Origin: Brevundimonas sp. MYb52
Lineage (GTDB): Bacteria > Pseudomonadota > Alphaproteobacteria > Caulobacterales > Caulobacteraceae
Direction: 5' to 3'
Length of the DNA stretch: 40,243 nucleotides
Assembly (NCBI RefSeq): GCF_002979535.1
Contig: NZ_PCPB01000019.1
Coordinates: forward strand, 1-40,243
The position numbers and the translations under genes are program-made. This document shows, in pieces, positions 8,683 to 16,561 of the stretch. Each line of letters opens with the position of its first letter. Within the stretch, counting starts at the first letter, position 1. The notes below the pieces were generated by a model. That model worked only from the letters and a program-made list of their open reading frames with translations, was not told the origin of the DNA and did not search any database.

Positions 8683-9603
8683 ATGCTGACCCTCGCCGCC
8701 GCCCTGCTGCTCTCGCCGGTTTCCACGCCGGTCGCGCTGACCTCGACGCCCGCTCCCCTGCACGGAACCTTGCTGACGCCTGAAGGCCAGCCCCGCGCCG
8801 CCGCCGTCATCATCGCCGGTTCCGGCCCGACCGACCGCGATGGCAACAGCCCGATCGGCGTGACGGGCGGCGTCTATCGCCAACTGGCCGAAGGCCTGGC
8901 CGAGCGCGGGATCGCCACGGTCCGCTACGACAAGCGCGGCATCGCCGCCAGCACAGCGGCCGCGACCGACGAAGCCAGCCTGACCTTCGACACCTACATC
9001 GACGACGCCAAGGCCTGGGCGGCCCTGACCGCCGAGAAGACCGGCGCGCCCTGCGTATGGCTGGTAGGGCACTCAGAAGGCGCCCTGATCGCCCAGGCGG
9101 CGGCGGCCGATAATCCAGGCGTCTGCGGCCTGGTCCTGCTGTCGCCGGTCGGCGTCCGCGCCAATGTCGAACTACGTCGCCAGATCGAGCCCAAGCTACC
9201 GCCCGCCGTCAAACCTGAAGTCGATCACATCATGAGCGAGTTGGAGGCCGGTCGAACCGTCTCGGACACGCCGCCCTATCTGGCCGCGCTGTTCCGCCCC
9301 TCGATCCAGCCCTATCTGATCTCCTACTTCGTGGTGGACCCCCAGGCGCTGATCGCCGCTTATGATCGCCCGGTTCTGCTGGGCCACGGCTCGACCGATA
9401 TTCAGGTAGCGCCTGAGAACAGCGAGACCCTTCTGGCCGCCCAGCCCAAGGCTGAACGGGTGGTCTTCGAGGGCTTGAACCACGTCCTGCGTCAGGCCCC
9501 GCTCGACCCGGCGGGCAACGCGGCCACCTATGGCGACGCCTCGATCCCGCTCGGCGCCGAGGTCACGCCTGCCGTGGCCGACTTCATCCTCAAGCCGCGC
9601 TGA
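8683..9603 (+). CDS. Exported alpha/beta hydrolase (S33/COG1073-like)
   Basis: This 306-aa protein begins with a short hydrophobic export segment (MLTLAAALLLSPVSTPVALT). The hydrolase core has the oxyanion-side motif GSGPTDRDGNSP (about 46-57), the nucleophile elbow GHSEG (Ser131), and plausible Asp239 (GSTDIQV) and His267 (GLNHVLR). The family includes esterases and aminopeptidase-like enzymes; the substrate is unknown. A GGAG Shine-Dalgarno lies 7-8 nt before the ATG. The gene starts 31 bp after the SdpI-like gene on the same strand and is probably in that operon. It converges on the TyrA-like gene with only 3 bp between stops. Confidence 0.85.
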   Translation: MLTLAAALLLSPVSTPVALTSTPAPLHGTLLTPEGQPRAAAVIIAGSGPTDRDGNSPIGVTGGVYRQLAEGLAERGIATVRYDKRGIAASTAAATDEASLTFDTYIDDAKAWAALTAEKTGAPCVWLVGHSEGALIAQAAAADNPGVCGLVLLSPVGVRANVELRRQIEPKLPPAVKPEVDHIMSELEAGRTVSDTPPYLAALFRPSIQPYLISYFVVDPQALIAAYDRPVLLGHGSTDIQVAPENSETLLAAQPKAERVVFEGLNHVLRQAPLDPAGNAATYGDASIPLGAEVTPAVADFILKPR

Positions 9604-9606
9604 GCC

Positions 9607-10341
9607 CTACCCGTCCAGTTCCGCCCGCGCCTGTTCGGCCAGGTCGAAGAAGCGGCGGCGGACCTCGGCGGCGTAGGGATTGTCGTGCTCGATGGCGCGG
9701 AACACCGCCGCGCTGTCGTGGCGAACCATGTCCACGCCCTGCATGACGCGCTCGAAGCTGGTGGTGGTCATGCGCGTCGGCAGCGGCTCCATGTTCATCA
9801 GCACCTTGGCGATCAGATGGGTCAGGCCCTGCACGGTGGCCGCCTCGCGGTCGTGATCCTCGGGCGTCACGACGAAGACCTTGAGCGCCAGCGCCTTCCG
9901 GCAAAACGCCGCCACGCGCCAGGCCGCCTTGTCGCCGCGCACCGGACAGACGGCGATGCGCAAGCCCGCGATGCCGTCCTTGCCGCTCTGCGGTCCGAAC
10001 AGCGGATGGGTGCCGACGATGGCCACGCCCTCGGGCAGCCCCTCCAGCATCACCTTGGCCGGCTTCACCTTCACCGAGCCAACATCGAGAATCAGGGCGC
10101 CCGGCGTCACATGGGGCGCGATGGCCGCCACCGTGTCCGCCAGCACGCCGACTGGCACGGCCAGCACCACCACCGGACAGGCTGCGGCGTCTTCCAGCGG
10201 CGTCAGCCGCGCCAGCCCCTCGCCGTCGCTCGCCGCCGGATCATGGGCGAGGATGTCGAACCAGGGCGACAGATGTTGCGCCGTCAGGCGCCCGAAGGCG
10301 CCGAAGCCGATCAGGCCAAGCCGGGGCCGCGAACTGCTCAC
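9607..10341 (-). CDS. Prephenate/arogenate dehydrogenase-like protein (TyrA family)
   Basis: This 244-aa NAD(P)-dependent protein should oxidatively decarboxylate prephenate or arogenate in tyrosine synthesis. The dinucleotide motif GLIGFGAFG lies at 9-17, and THPLFGPQSG (near 110) is the TyrA substrate-site signature. A further conserved region contains QGLTHLIAKVL. It is shorter than the usual 290-320 aa because the C-terminal dimerisation part is reduced. It starts with GTG inside the stop of the dihydroorotase-like gene (GTGA overlap), so it is translationally coupled to it. Preference for prephenate versus arogenate cannot be read. Confidence 0.82.
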   Translation of the reverse strand: MSSSRPRLGLIGFGAFGRLTAQHLSPWFDILAHDPAASDGEGLARLTPLEDAAACPVVVLAVPVGVLADTVAAIAPHVTPGALILDVGSVKVKPAKVMLEGLPEGVAIVGTHPLFGPQSGKDGIAGLRIAVCPVRGDKAAWRVAAFCRKALALKVFVVTPEDHDREAATVQGLTHLIAKVLMNMEPLPTRMTTTSFERVMQGVDMVRHDSAAVFRAIEHDNPYAAEVRRRFFDLAEQARAELDG

Positions 10342-11675
10342 CCCGCCAGCGTCTCCTGGAACCGCACCGGCTGGCCGTGGGCCTGACCGATCAGTTCGCC
10401 GTCCTTCATCACCACCCGGCCGCGCACGATGGTGGCGACCGGCCAGCCCGTTGTCTCGAAGCCGTCGAAGGGCGTCCAGCCGCAGCGGCTGGCCTGCTGG
10501 TCATGGGTGATGGTCTTCTTGGCCTTCAAATCCACGATAGTGAGATCGGCGTCATAGCTGACAGCCATCCGCCCCTTGTTGGCCGTGCCGAACACCCGCT
10601 GCGCCCCGCCCGAGGTCAGGTCGATGAAGCGTTCCAGCGATAGGCGGCCGTTCGCCACATGGGTCAGCATCAGCGGCACCAGGGTCTGCACCCCCGGCAT
10701 CCCCGACGGCGAAGCCGGATAGGGCTTGGACTTTTCCTCCTTGGTGTGCGGCGCGTGGTCCGAGCCCAGGACGTCGGCCACCCCCTGCTGCATGCCCCAC
10801 AGCCACAAGGCGTCGACGTGCTCCTGCGAGCGGATCGGCGGGTTCATCTGGGCGTAGGCGCCGAGGCGCTGATAGGCTTCCGGCGCCACCAGCGTCAGGT
10901 GCTGGGGCGTGATCTCGACCGTGGCGACGTCCTTGTGGAAGCGCAGGAACTCCATCTCGTCGCGCGTCGTGACGTGCAGGACGTGGATGCGGGCGCCGGT
11001 TTCCTTGGCCAGCCCGACCAAACGGCGGGTGGACATGATGGCGCTCTCGGCGTCGCGCACCTCAGGGTGGCTGGTCCAGTCGCCGGTGCGGGCCAGGCTG
11101 CGGCGCTCGACCAGTCGGTATTCGTCCTCGGAATGGAAGGTGGCGCGACGGCGCACGTTCGACAGAACCTTGCGCACACCCTCATCGTCGGCGATCAGCA
11201 GGTCGCCGGTCGAGGCGCCCATGAAGACCTTGACCCCGCAGCAACCCGGCAGGCGCTCCAGATCGGCAAGATGGTCGGCGTTCTCATGCGTGCCGCCGAC
11301 ATAGAAGGCGTGGTCGGTCCACATCCGGTTGTTGGCCCGCACCAGCTTGTCGGCCATGGTCTCAGGGTCGGTGGTGTTGGGATTGGTGTTCGGCATCTCG
11401 AACACGGCGACGACGCCGCCCAGGGCCGCCGCGCGGCTGCCCGTCTCAAGGTCTTCCTTCCATTCCAGACCCGGCTCGCGGAAGTGGACCTGGGTGTCGA
11501 TGACGCCCGGCAGAACAGTCAGGCCTGTGGCGTCGAACACTTCGCCCGCCGAGGCCTGAGACAGATCACCGATGAAGGCGATGCGGCCATCAATGACGCC
11601 GACGTCGGCCATGCCGCGTCCGGCGTGGTTGGCGACTTCGCCGCCCCGCACGATCAGGTCATAGGTCTGGGTCAT
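10338..11675 (-). CDS. Dihydroorotase-family amidohydrolase, atypical metal site
   Basis: This 445-aa cyclic amidohydrolase is annotated in relatives as dihydroorotase, which closes carbamoyl aspartate to dihydroorotate in pyrimidine synthesis. The start at 11675 is set by AGGAG 7 nt upstream; the open frame continues 18 codons further without a better site. The TIM-barrel has VKVFMGASTGDLL, IHVLHVTTRDEM, EITPQHLTL and GSDHAPHTKEEK. The normal HxH metal motif reads DTQVHFREPG, with Gln62 in place of the first His. This may mark a distinct subfamily, so dihydroorotase activity is not certain. It is followed by the TyrA-like gene with a GTGA overlap and preceded by the GT9 gene at 58 bp, suggesting an operon. 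Confidence 0.8.
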   Translation of the reverse strand: MTQTYDLIVRGGEVANHAGRGMADVGVIDGRIAFIGDLSQASAGEVFDATGLTVLPGVIDTQVHFREPGLEWKEDLETGSRAAALGGVVAVFEMPNTNPNTTDPETMADKLVRANNRMWTDHAFYVGGTHENADHLADLERLPGCCGVKVFMGASTGDLLIADDEGVRKVLSNVRRRATFHSEDEYRLVERRSLARTGDWTSHPEVRDAESAIMSTRRLVGLAKETGARIHVLHVTTRDEMEFLRFHKDVATVEITPQHLTLVAPEAYQRLGAYAQMNPPIRSQEHVDALWLWGMQQGVADVLGSDHAPHTKEEKSKPYPASPSGMPGVQTLVPLMLTHVANGRLSLERFIDLTSGGAQRVFGTANKGRMAVSYDADLTIVDLKAKKTITHDQQASRCGWTPFDGFETTGWPVATIVRGRVVMKDGELIGQAHGQPVRFQETLAG

Positions 11676-11733
11676 TGGCGCATCTCCTGAGGTCGAGCGC
11701 TTATGCGCGCCCGACGCCCCAGGGGACAACCCC

Positions 11734-12690
11734 TCAACCGGCCAGTTGCGCCAGCAGCTTCTTGGACGCCTTCAGCACCCGCTCATAGGGCAGGTCCATC
11801 ATGTGCTGGATATGCTGGTTCAGGCGCGGGTCCAGGTCGATGAACTCCTGCAGGCTGCGCGGGCCGCGAACCGCCACCCCGGTCCAGGGACGGCGCAGCA
11901 CCTCGTCCGAGGGACCGAACACCCCGACCGCCGGCACGCCCGCCGCCACCGCCAACTGAGTCCACAGCGAGTCCCCGCCGATATAGAAGTCGGCCCGCGA
12001 CAGGGCCGCCACCGTCTGCAACCGCGTCAGCCGACCTTGCAGTTCGATGACCCGCTCGCGCTTGACGGCGAAGCGGATGGAATGGGCTGCGTCACGGTCC
12101 GCCTCCTCGCCGACGATCATCAGCCGCCCGCCGGCCAGAGGTCCATCCTCGCCCAGCAGCGACAGGGCCACCTTGGCGTAACGGTCGGCAGGCCAGCGCT
12201 TGCCGATCCAGTCCACGCCCGGCCCTATGGCCAGGATCGGACCTTCGCCCACCGGGATCAGGGCGTCGGCGGCTTCCTGCGCATCCCGCCCGACGAACAG
12301 CTTGGGCGCCGGGATCTCGTCCAGTTGCAGCACCCGCGCCGCCTGTTCGACCAGATGGACGTCGGGCAGGGTCTTGCCCTTCACCGCCCGCTTCTGGCGT
12401 CGCAGCTTGCCCGACAGGGTCGAGCCGCGCATGTCGACCACCAGGCCCCAGTTGGTCTCGCGCACCTGGTTCCACAGGGCGATCCAGTCCCAGCGCCCGT
12501 CGCGGTCCAGAATGATCAGCCGCTCCAGCCTTGGAGTGTCCGCAAACAGCGGCGCGCTGGCCGGCGAACCGACGACGGTGAAGGTGGCGTGGGGGATGGC
12601 CTCAACCAGATGGGCGAGCGCCCCCGACGAGAGGACCGCCTCTTCAGCGTCCGCCTCGGCGATATAGAGGATCGGGAAACGCCCATGCAT
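11734..12690 (-). CDS. Glycosyltransferase family 9 (heptosyltransferase-like)
   Basis: This 318-aa GT-B-fold enzyme resembles ADP-heptose:LPS heptosyltransferases. The N-terminal half ends in a stretch like RETNWGLVVDMRGSTLSGKL, and the C-terminal half has IGPGVDWIGKRWPADRYAKV and the donor-site region YIGGDSLWTQLAVAAGVPAVGVFG. It probably adds a sugar to the lipopolysaccharide core at the cytoplasmic face of the inner membrane. The usual D of the family SxxDSG-type motif appears as GGDSLW. The donor and acceptor are unknown. It leads the minus-strand run into the dihydroorotase-like and TyrA-like genes. Confidence 0.85.
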   Translation of the reverse strand: MHGRFPILYIAEADAEEAVLSSGALAHLVEAIPHATFTVVGSPASAPLFADTPRLERLIILDRDGRWDWIALWNQVRETNWGLVVDMRGSTLSGKLRRQKRAVKGKTLPDVHLVEQAARVLQLDEIPAPKLFVGRDAQEAADALIPVGEGPILAIGPGVDWIGKRWPADRYAKVALSLLGEDGPLAGGRLMIVGEEADRDAAHSIRFAVKRERVIELQGRLTRLQTVAALSRADFYIGGDSLWTQLAVAAGVPAVGVFGPSDEVLRRPWTGVAVRGPRSLQEFIDLDPRLNQHIQHMMDLPYERVLKASKKLLAQLAG

Positions 12691-12737
12691 GGGGCGACCC
12701 TAGAGGGATTCTCTACGGAATTCAGTAGATGCGACAG

Positions 12738-12767
12738 GAGCCGCCATCCGGTTTGGAATGGCGGCTC
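12738..12767 (-). terminator. Stem-loop after pectate lyase gene
   Basis: A perfect 10-bp inverted repeat (12738-12747 with 12758-12767) with a 10-nt loop lies just past the pectate lyase stop. No U run follows on the minus strand, so it may be a weak terminator or an RNA-stabilising hairpin. Confidence 0.4.
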
Positions 12768-12780
12768 GTTTGGCTCGACC

Positions 12781-14082
12781 TTAGGGATTCGCCGCCGACC
12801 AAGTTGCATAAAGGTCCAACGCGCGCTGCGGGGCCGCCATCCACCACGAGTAGCCGTTGCGGCGGCCGATCGAGATGCCGTTCACATCGTCGTGGATGGT
12901 CTGGTCCTTGTCGCCAAAGATCGGACGGCCGGTGACCAGATCATAGTTACGCGACCAGATCGGCCCTGCGCCGGGTTTGTCGATCAGCTTGCGCCCGTCG
13001 TCGGTCATCTCGAACGACTTGTCATAGACGCGCACCGATTCCAGCCAGGCCACGCCGCCACGGATCGCGGCCTTCACCTCTGGCGACGGATTGGGCTCGC
13101 CCATCAGGAACTCGAGGATGTCGGTGGTTTCACCGCTGGCGATCGAGCGCGGCTCATAGTTGCGGGCGCTGGTGGGGACCAGGCGCATCGGCTCGACCTG
13201 CTGCGGCCAACCCTGAAGGCGACCGTCCTTGCGCACCTGGGCGGCCAAGGTGACGTCGATGGCCTCCTTCACCGCTGCGGCGGCGCGCACCTCCAACTCG
13301 GGCGGCACGAAGCCGAAACCCTCGGCGCCGTTGGCTACGTCGCGCAGCACCATGGCGGCCTCGGCCACGGCGTTGTCATTGAAGGTGATGGAGTCGTGGA
13401 AGCCGCCTTCCAGCGGCCAGATCTGCGGCCAGCCGCCGTTCGGGTACTGGGCGTTCAGCAGATAGTGCACGCCCTTGATGACGCTGGCGCGCCAGGCGTC
13501 GCCCTCGCGCCCCGGCGCCTGGGCCGCGACCTTGGCCAGGTAACGCATCTCGGTCCAGGTGGAGTTGTTGTCGAGCGTGCCGACGAAGGTCCAGAACCGG
13601 TCGGCGGGAGCGTCGAAATTGGCCGGGTTCTGCTCCATGGTCTCGGCGTCGTTGGAGAAACGCTGGCCCGGCAGACGCTTCAGGCTGCGATCCTGGTTCT
13701 TGCTCCAGCCGCCGGCAGGGGTCTGGAAGCTGACCACGGCGTCAGCCACGGCGCGGGCCTCGGCCGAAGCATACCACCGGGCTGGACGATCCAGCGGCAT
13801 GTGCGAGCTGTTGCCGCGAATGGCCAGGGGCGGCGGGGGCGGCGTCGCGCCGGCAGGCAGTTCGGCGGCCAGGGCGGCGCGGTCGGCCAGATGCTGGGCC
13901 TGCGAGCGGGCCAGATAGTCGGCCCAGGCCCCGCGCTCGGCGTCCGGCAGGGCGCCGATCCGGTCGATGGTCAGGCCGACCGCAGGGGTGTTGGCGCGAA
14001 TGACCTCGGCCTTGGCGGCGGCGGAACCAGACCCCGTCGCAACGGCCAGGGCGAGGAAGGAGAGGGTGAAGGCGTGTCTCAC
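12781..14082 (-). CDS. pelA: Secreted pectate lyase, polysaccharide lyase family 10
   Basis: This 433-aa protein has a signal peptide (MRHAFTLSFLALAVATGSGSAAA), then a roughly 60-residue linker and the PL10 catalytic domain. Recognisable PL10 stretches are FQTPAGGWSKNQD, FDAPADRFWTFVGTLDNNST, YPNGGWPQIWP, GWPQQVEPMRLVPTSARNYE and SIASGETTDILEFLM. PL10 enzymes cleave polygalacturonate by calcium-assisted beta-elimination in the periplasm or outside the cell. No other pectin gene is adjacent, so it stands alone here. The start codon is GTG with a weak ribosome-binding site. The AT-rich upstream region holds a 14-bp imperfect palindrome that may be an operator. Confidence 0.88.
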   Translation of the reverse strand: MRHAFTLSFLALAVATGSGSAAAKAEVIRANTPAVGLTIDRIGALPDAERGAWADYLARSQAQHLADRAALAAELPAGATPPPPPLAIRGNSSHMPLDRPARWYASAEARAVADAVVSFQTPAGGWSKNQDRSLKRLPGQRFSNDAETMEQNPANFDAPADRFWTFVGTLDNNSTWTEMRYLAKVAAQAPGREGDAWRASVIKGVHYLLNAQYPNGGWPQIWPLEGGFHDSITFNDNAVAEAAMVLRDVANGAEGFGFVPPELEVRAAAAVKEAIDVTLAAQVRKDGRLQGWPQQVEPMRLVPTSARNYEPRSIASGETTDILEFLMGEPNPSPEVKAAIRGGVAWLESVRVYDKSFEMTDDGRKLIDKPGAGPIWSRNYDLVTGRPIFGDKDQTIHDDVNGISIGRRNGYSWWMAAPQRALDLYATWSAANP

Positions 14083-14127
14083 TGGATGCGTTTCCCGACT
14101 GCGTTCGACTTGTATGTCGATTTCACT

Positions 14128-14141
14128 ATGTCAGATAACAT
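14128..14141. promoter_or_regulatory. Candidate operator between pelA and ykgJ-like genes
   Basis: ATGTCAGATAACAT has inverted ends (ATGT...ACAT) around a 6-bp centre and sits in the only AT-rich stretch of this intergenic region, 45 bp ahead of pelA. The shape resembles GntR-family operators. The assignment is inference from position and symmetry. Confidence 0.3.
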
Positions 14142-14213
14142 TCTACATAATGGCACTTGATGGCAAGCTGTTCCGGCCGCGCATTTCCGCCCGCCTTGCG
14201 CTAAACCCCGCCC

Positions 14214-14759
14214 ATGAGCCTTCCCCTTCTGCCTGACCGGACCTGCGGCGGCTGCGTCGAGTGCTGCCGCGTGATCCCGCTGAACCTGCCCGAGTTGGCC
14301 AAGCCGACGGGCGAGCTGTGCGGCTATTGCGTCGATGGGGCCGGCTGCTCGGTGCACGAAATCAGGCCTCAGACCTGCCGCGTCTGGTTCTGCCTGTGGC
14401 GGGCGGTCGAGCTGTCGGACGAGTGGCGACCCGACCGCAGCGGCGTCATCATCCGCCCCGACGGCGTCGAGCGCGGCGAGATAACCCTCTATGTCGTGCG
14501 CCGTTCCGACTTCCTGACGGGCATGGACTTCTTCACTGCGGTCGCCGGCTGGATCGCCGAGGGGATCGAGGTGGCGCTTTGCGTCCCCGGCCCGGTCGGG
14601 ACCTACCCCGCCCGCGCCGTCGTCACCGACTGGCTGCGCCCTGCCGTCGAGGAGGGCGATCCCGAGGACTTCGTCGCCCGCGTCCTCGCTTCGTTGGACA
14701 AGCTAGCCGAGCATGACTTCCAGCCAGACGGCGTCGCCGCGCGATACGCGGTGATGTGA
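14214..14759 (+). CDS. YkgJ-family cysteine-cluster protein
   Basis: This 181-aa cytoplasmic protein has nine cysteines in its first 60 residues: CGGCVECC (11, 14, 17, 18), CGYC (36, 39), Cys45, Cys55 and Cys60, in the pattern RTCGGCVECCR...GCSVHEIRPQTCR. This is the YkgJ (UPF0153) zinc or iron-sulfur binding motif, of unknown function. The remaining 120 residues carry no motif I recognise. It diverges from pelA and is the only gene of its transcript visible here; the next gene follows a 200-bp repeat-containing gap. Confidence 0.85.
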   Translation: MSLPLLPDRTCGGCVECCRVIPLNLPELAKPTGELCGYCVDGAGCSVHEIRPQTCRVWFCLWRAVELSDEWRPDRSGVIIRPDGVERGEITLYVVRRSDFLTGMDFFTAVAGWIAEGIEVALCVPGPVGTYPARAVVTDWLRPAVEEGDPEDFVARVLASLDKLAEHDFQPDGVAARYAVM

Positions 14760-14762
14760 GGT

Positions 14763-14918
14763 CTTTCCTCCCCATTCCATGGGGAGGTGGCGCGGCGCGA
14801 TAGCGACGTGACGGAGGGGGCGGCGCGACGGTCAGCCGCGAAATGCAGCAACATCAAAACGCGCCGCCGCCCCCTCCACCACTGCGTGGTCCCCCTCCCC
14901 ATGGAATGGGGAGGAAAG
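14763..14918. repeat. Large intergenic inverted repeat
   Basis: A perfect 25-bp inverted repeat (14763-14787 with 14894-14918) encloses 106 bp that are themselves partly self-complementary (GGAGGGGGCGGCGCG against CGCGCCGCCGCCCCCTCC). Each arm is also an internal near-palindrome around CCATGG. A related half-element occurs at 37082-37133, so it is probably a dispersed chromosomal repeat. It holds no gene. Confidence 0.75.
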
Positions 14919-14958
14919 AGCACTGTCGCTTGCCGCCGCCCCTCCCTATCTTGGCCGC

Positions 14959-15750
14959 ATGTCCATCGCCCGCCTCGACAGCCGCGCCCTGATCCGCATC
15001 ACCGGCCCTGACGCCCGCCCCTTCCTGCACAACCTGCTGACGCAGGACGTGGAGACGCTGGAGCCCGGCGCCCTGCGCTTTAGCGCTCTCTTGTCCCCGC
15101 CCGGTCGGCTGCTGTTCGACCTCTTCCTGTGGGGCAAGGAGAACGGCGTGGTTCTGGACGTGGCGACCGAGCGTCGCGACGCCCTGGTCCAGCGGTTGTC
15201 GATGTATCGGCTGCGCTCCAACGTCGAGGTCATGCCCATCCCCGACGCCGTCTTCGTCGCCTGGGGCGAGACGCCCGAGGGCTTCGTCCCCGATCCCCGC
15301 CTGCCCGAACTCGGCGGCCGCCGCTGGGGCGACCAGTGCGAGACCGACGCGACCGAGGCCGACTGGCAGGCCCACCGGCTGGCCCTGGGCGTGCCCGATC
15401 CCACGGCGGATACGCTGACCGACAAGACCTATCCCATCGAGGCGGACTTCGACCTGCTGAACGGCATCGACTTCCACAAGGGCTGCTTCATCGGTCAGGA
15501 GACGACCTCGCGTATGAAGCGGCGAGGCACGATCAAGAACCGCATGATGGCCATCGCCTTCGACGGCCCCGCCCCCGAACGCGGCGCCGAGGTGCTGAAC
15601 GGGGACTTACGCGCCGGCGAGGTCATGACCGGAACGAATGGCCGCGCCATCGCCCTGATGCGTCTGGACCGTCTGGAGGGCGATCTGAGCGTCGATGGCC
15701 GCCCGATCACCGTCAAAAAGCCCGGCTGGATCCCTGATTTTCAAGGCTAA
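14959..15750 (+). CDS. ygfZ: YgfZ/CAF17-like folate-binding iron-sulfur assembly protein
   Basis: This 263-aa protein belongs to the YgfZ/GcvT-like family, which uses tetrahydrofolate to help repair or mature certain 4Fe-4S enzymes. The signature KGCFIGQE is at 174-181, with the key Cys176. The N-terminal half shows the family pattern ITGPDARPFLHNLLTQDVETL followed by LLSPPGRLLFDLFL. Length is somewhat under the E. coli protein (326 aa) and normal for alphaproteobacterial forms. It is monocistronic as far as can be seen, flanked by a repeat upstream and a promoter region downstream. Confidence 0.9.
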   Translation: MSIARLDSRALIRITGPDARPFLHNLLTQDVETLEPGALRFSALLSPPGRLLFDLFLWGKENGVVLDVATERRDALVQRLSMYRLRSNVEVMPIPDAVFVAWGETPEGFVPDPRLPELGGRRWGDQCETDATEADWQAHRLALGVPDPTADTLTDKTYPIEADFDLLNGIDFHKGCFIGQETTSRMKRRGTIKNRMMAIAFDGPAPERGAEVLNGDLRAGEVMTGTNGRAIALMRLDRLEGDLSVDGRPITVKKPGWIPDFQG

Positions 15751-15794
15751 TTTCTGAGAAACGGAAAATCTGCTTGTCATGATGTAAAAGTCGC

Positions 15795-15822
15795 TTGACG
15801 CAGAACGCTGTGTTGGTAAAGT
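15795..15822 (+). promoter_or_regulatory. Candidate promoter for the 15853-17961 module
   Basis: TTGACG (15795-15800) and TAAAGT (15817-15822) are spaced by 16 bp, 30 bp ahead of the ATG at 15853. The same 85-bp stretch contains several CTTG(T/A)C words (at about 15773, 15794, 15826 and 15848), including TTGTCACAACGACA. These could be binding sites for the XRE regulator encoded downstream. Based on sequence pattern only. Confidence 0.4.
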
Positions 15823-15852
15823 TCACTTGTCACAACGACAGGGGAGCTTGTC

Positions 15853-16302
15853 ATGAACACCGCCACCAAGACCGCCGCCGCCAACCAGAAGAAGATGGAC
15901 GATCTGACGGTCGGCCTGTGCGCCCTCACCGTGGTCGGCGTCAGCGTCACCGCCGCCACCCCCTTCAGGCCCGCCGCCTGGGGCCAGGCGCCGTCGATCG
16001 GCGAGGTCGTCCTTGCCGCCGGTCTGGCCGTCTTCCTGGCCCTGCACACCCTCTACTGGTGGCGCGGCCTGGATGAAGCCGCCAAGGAAGCCCACAAGTG
16101 GGCCTGGTGGTGGGGCGGCAACCTGGGCCTCGTCGGCGGCGGCGCCGTCGTCATCGCCGCCGCCAACGGGGCAGACCTGCTGCCCGCCCAGGCGCCGCAC
16201 TCCGACGCGGCCATGGTCGCCGTCGGCGTGGTCGGCGTCTTGGTGGCCCAGGTCCTCGGCTACACCATCGCCTGGTGCGGCTGGTGGATGGCGCGCCGAT
16301 GA
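15853..16302 (+). CDS. Four-helix membrane protein paired with XRE regulator
   Basis: This 149-aa protein has a polar 15-residue start, then four hydrophobic helices at about 18-36, 48-67, 88-106 and 118-146. A tryptophan-rich loop (HKWAWWWGGNLGL) precedes helix 3. It has no signal peptide, so it is an inner-membrane protein. Small membrane proteins of this size often precede a short XRE regulator in one operon, and here the genes overlap by 4 nt (ATGA). A GGGGAG stretch lies 7 nt upstream of the ATG. I cannot name a function; it may sense or hold the regulator at the membrane, which is inference. Confidence 0.78.
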   Translation: MNTATKTAAANQKKMDDLTVGLCALTVVGVSVTAATPFRPAAWGQAPSIGEVVLAAGLAVFLALHTLYWWRGLDEAAKEAHKWAWWWGGNLGLVGGGAVVIAAANGADLLPAQAPHSDAAMVAVGVVGVLVAQVLGYTIAWCGWWMARR

Positions 16303-16496
16303 CCAGTGATTTCGTGAACCGCCTCAAGGTCTTCCGCGCCGAGCGCAACTGGACCCAGGCCGACCTCGCCGAACGACTCGGCGTCTCCCGTCAAACCGTC
16401 CAGGCGCTGGAAAAGGGCCGCTACGACCCCTCCCTGCCCCTGGCCTTCCGCATCGCCCGCCTCTTCGGCCGACCGATCGAAGCCATCTTCGTTTAG
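16299..16496 (+). CDS. Small XRE-family helix-turn-helix regulator
   Basis: This 65-aa protein is almost entirely one HTH domain: NRLKVFRAERNWTQADLAER, then LGVSRQTVQALEKGRYDPSL, then LAFRIARLFGRPIEAIF. It matches the minimal Cro/C1-like YozG-type regulators, which pair with small membrane proteins. It has no sensory domain, so its signal must come from a partner; the overlapping membrane gene is the obvious candidate. It probably controls its own operon and perhaps the microprotein genes that start 65 bp further on. Confidence 0.88.
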   Translation: MTSDFVNRLKVFRAERNWTQADLAERLGVSRQTVQALEKGRYDPSLPLAFRIARLFGRPIEAIFV

Positions 16497-16561
16497 TGAT
16501 CTCGGCGAGGCTCCGTGCCCGCCAATCTTCAAAAACACACCGACATTCAAAGGACTATCCA

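Noticed and set aside
11746..14160. An 804-codon plus-strand frame crossing the GT9 and pectate lyase genes
   Set aside because: It spans two well-identified minus-strand genes and the gap between them, with no recognisable domain. It is a GC-rich shadow frame.
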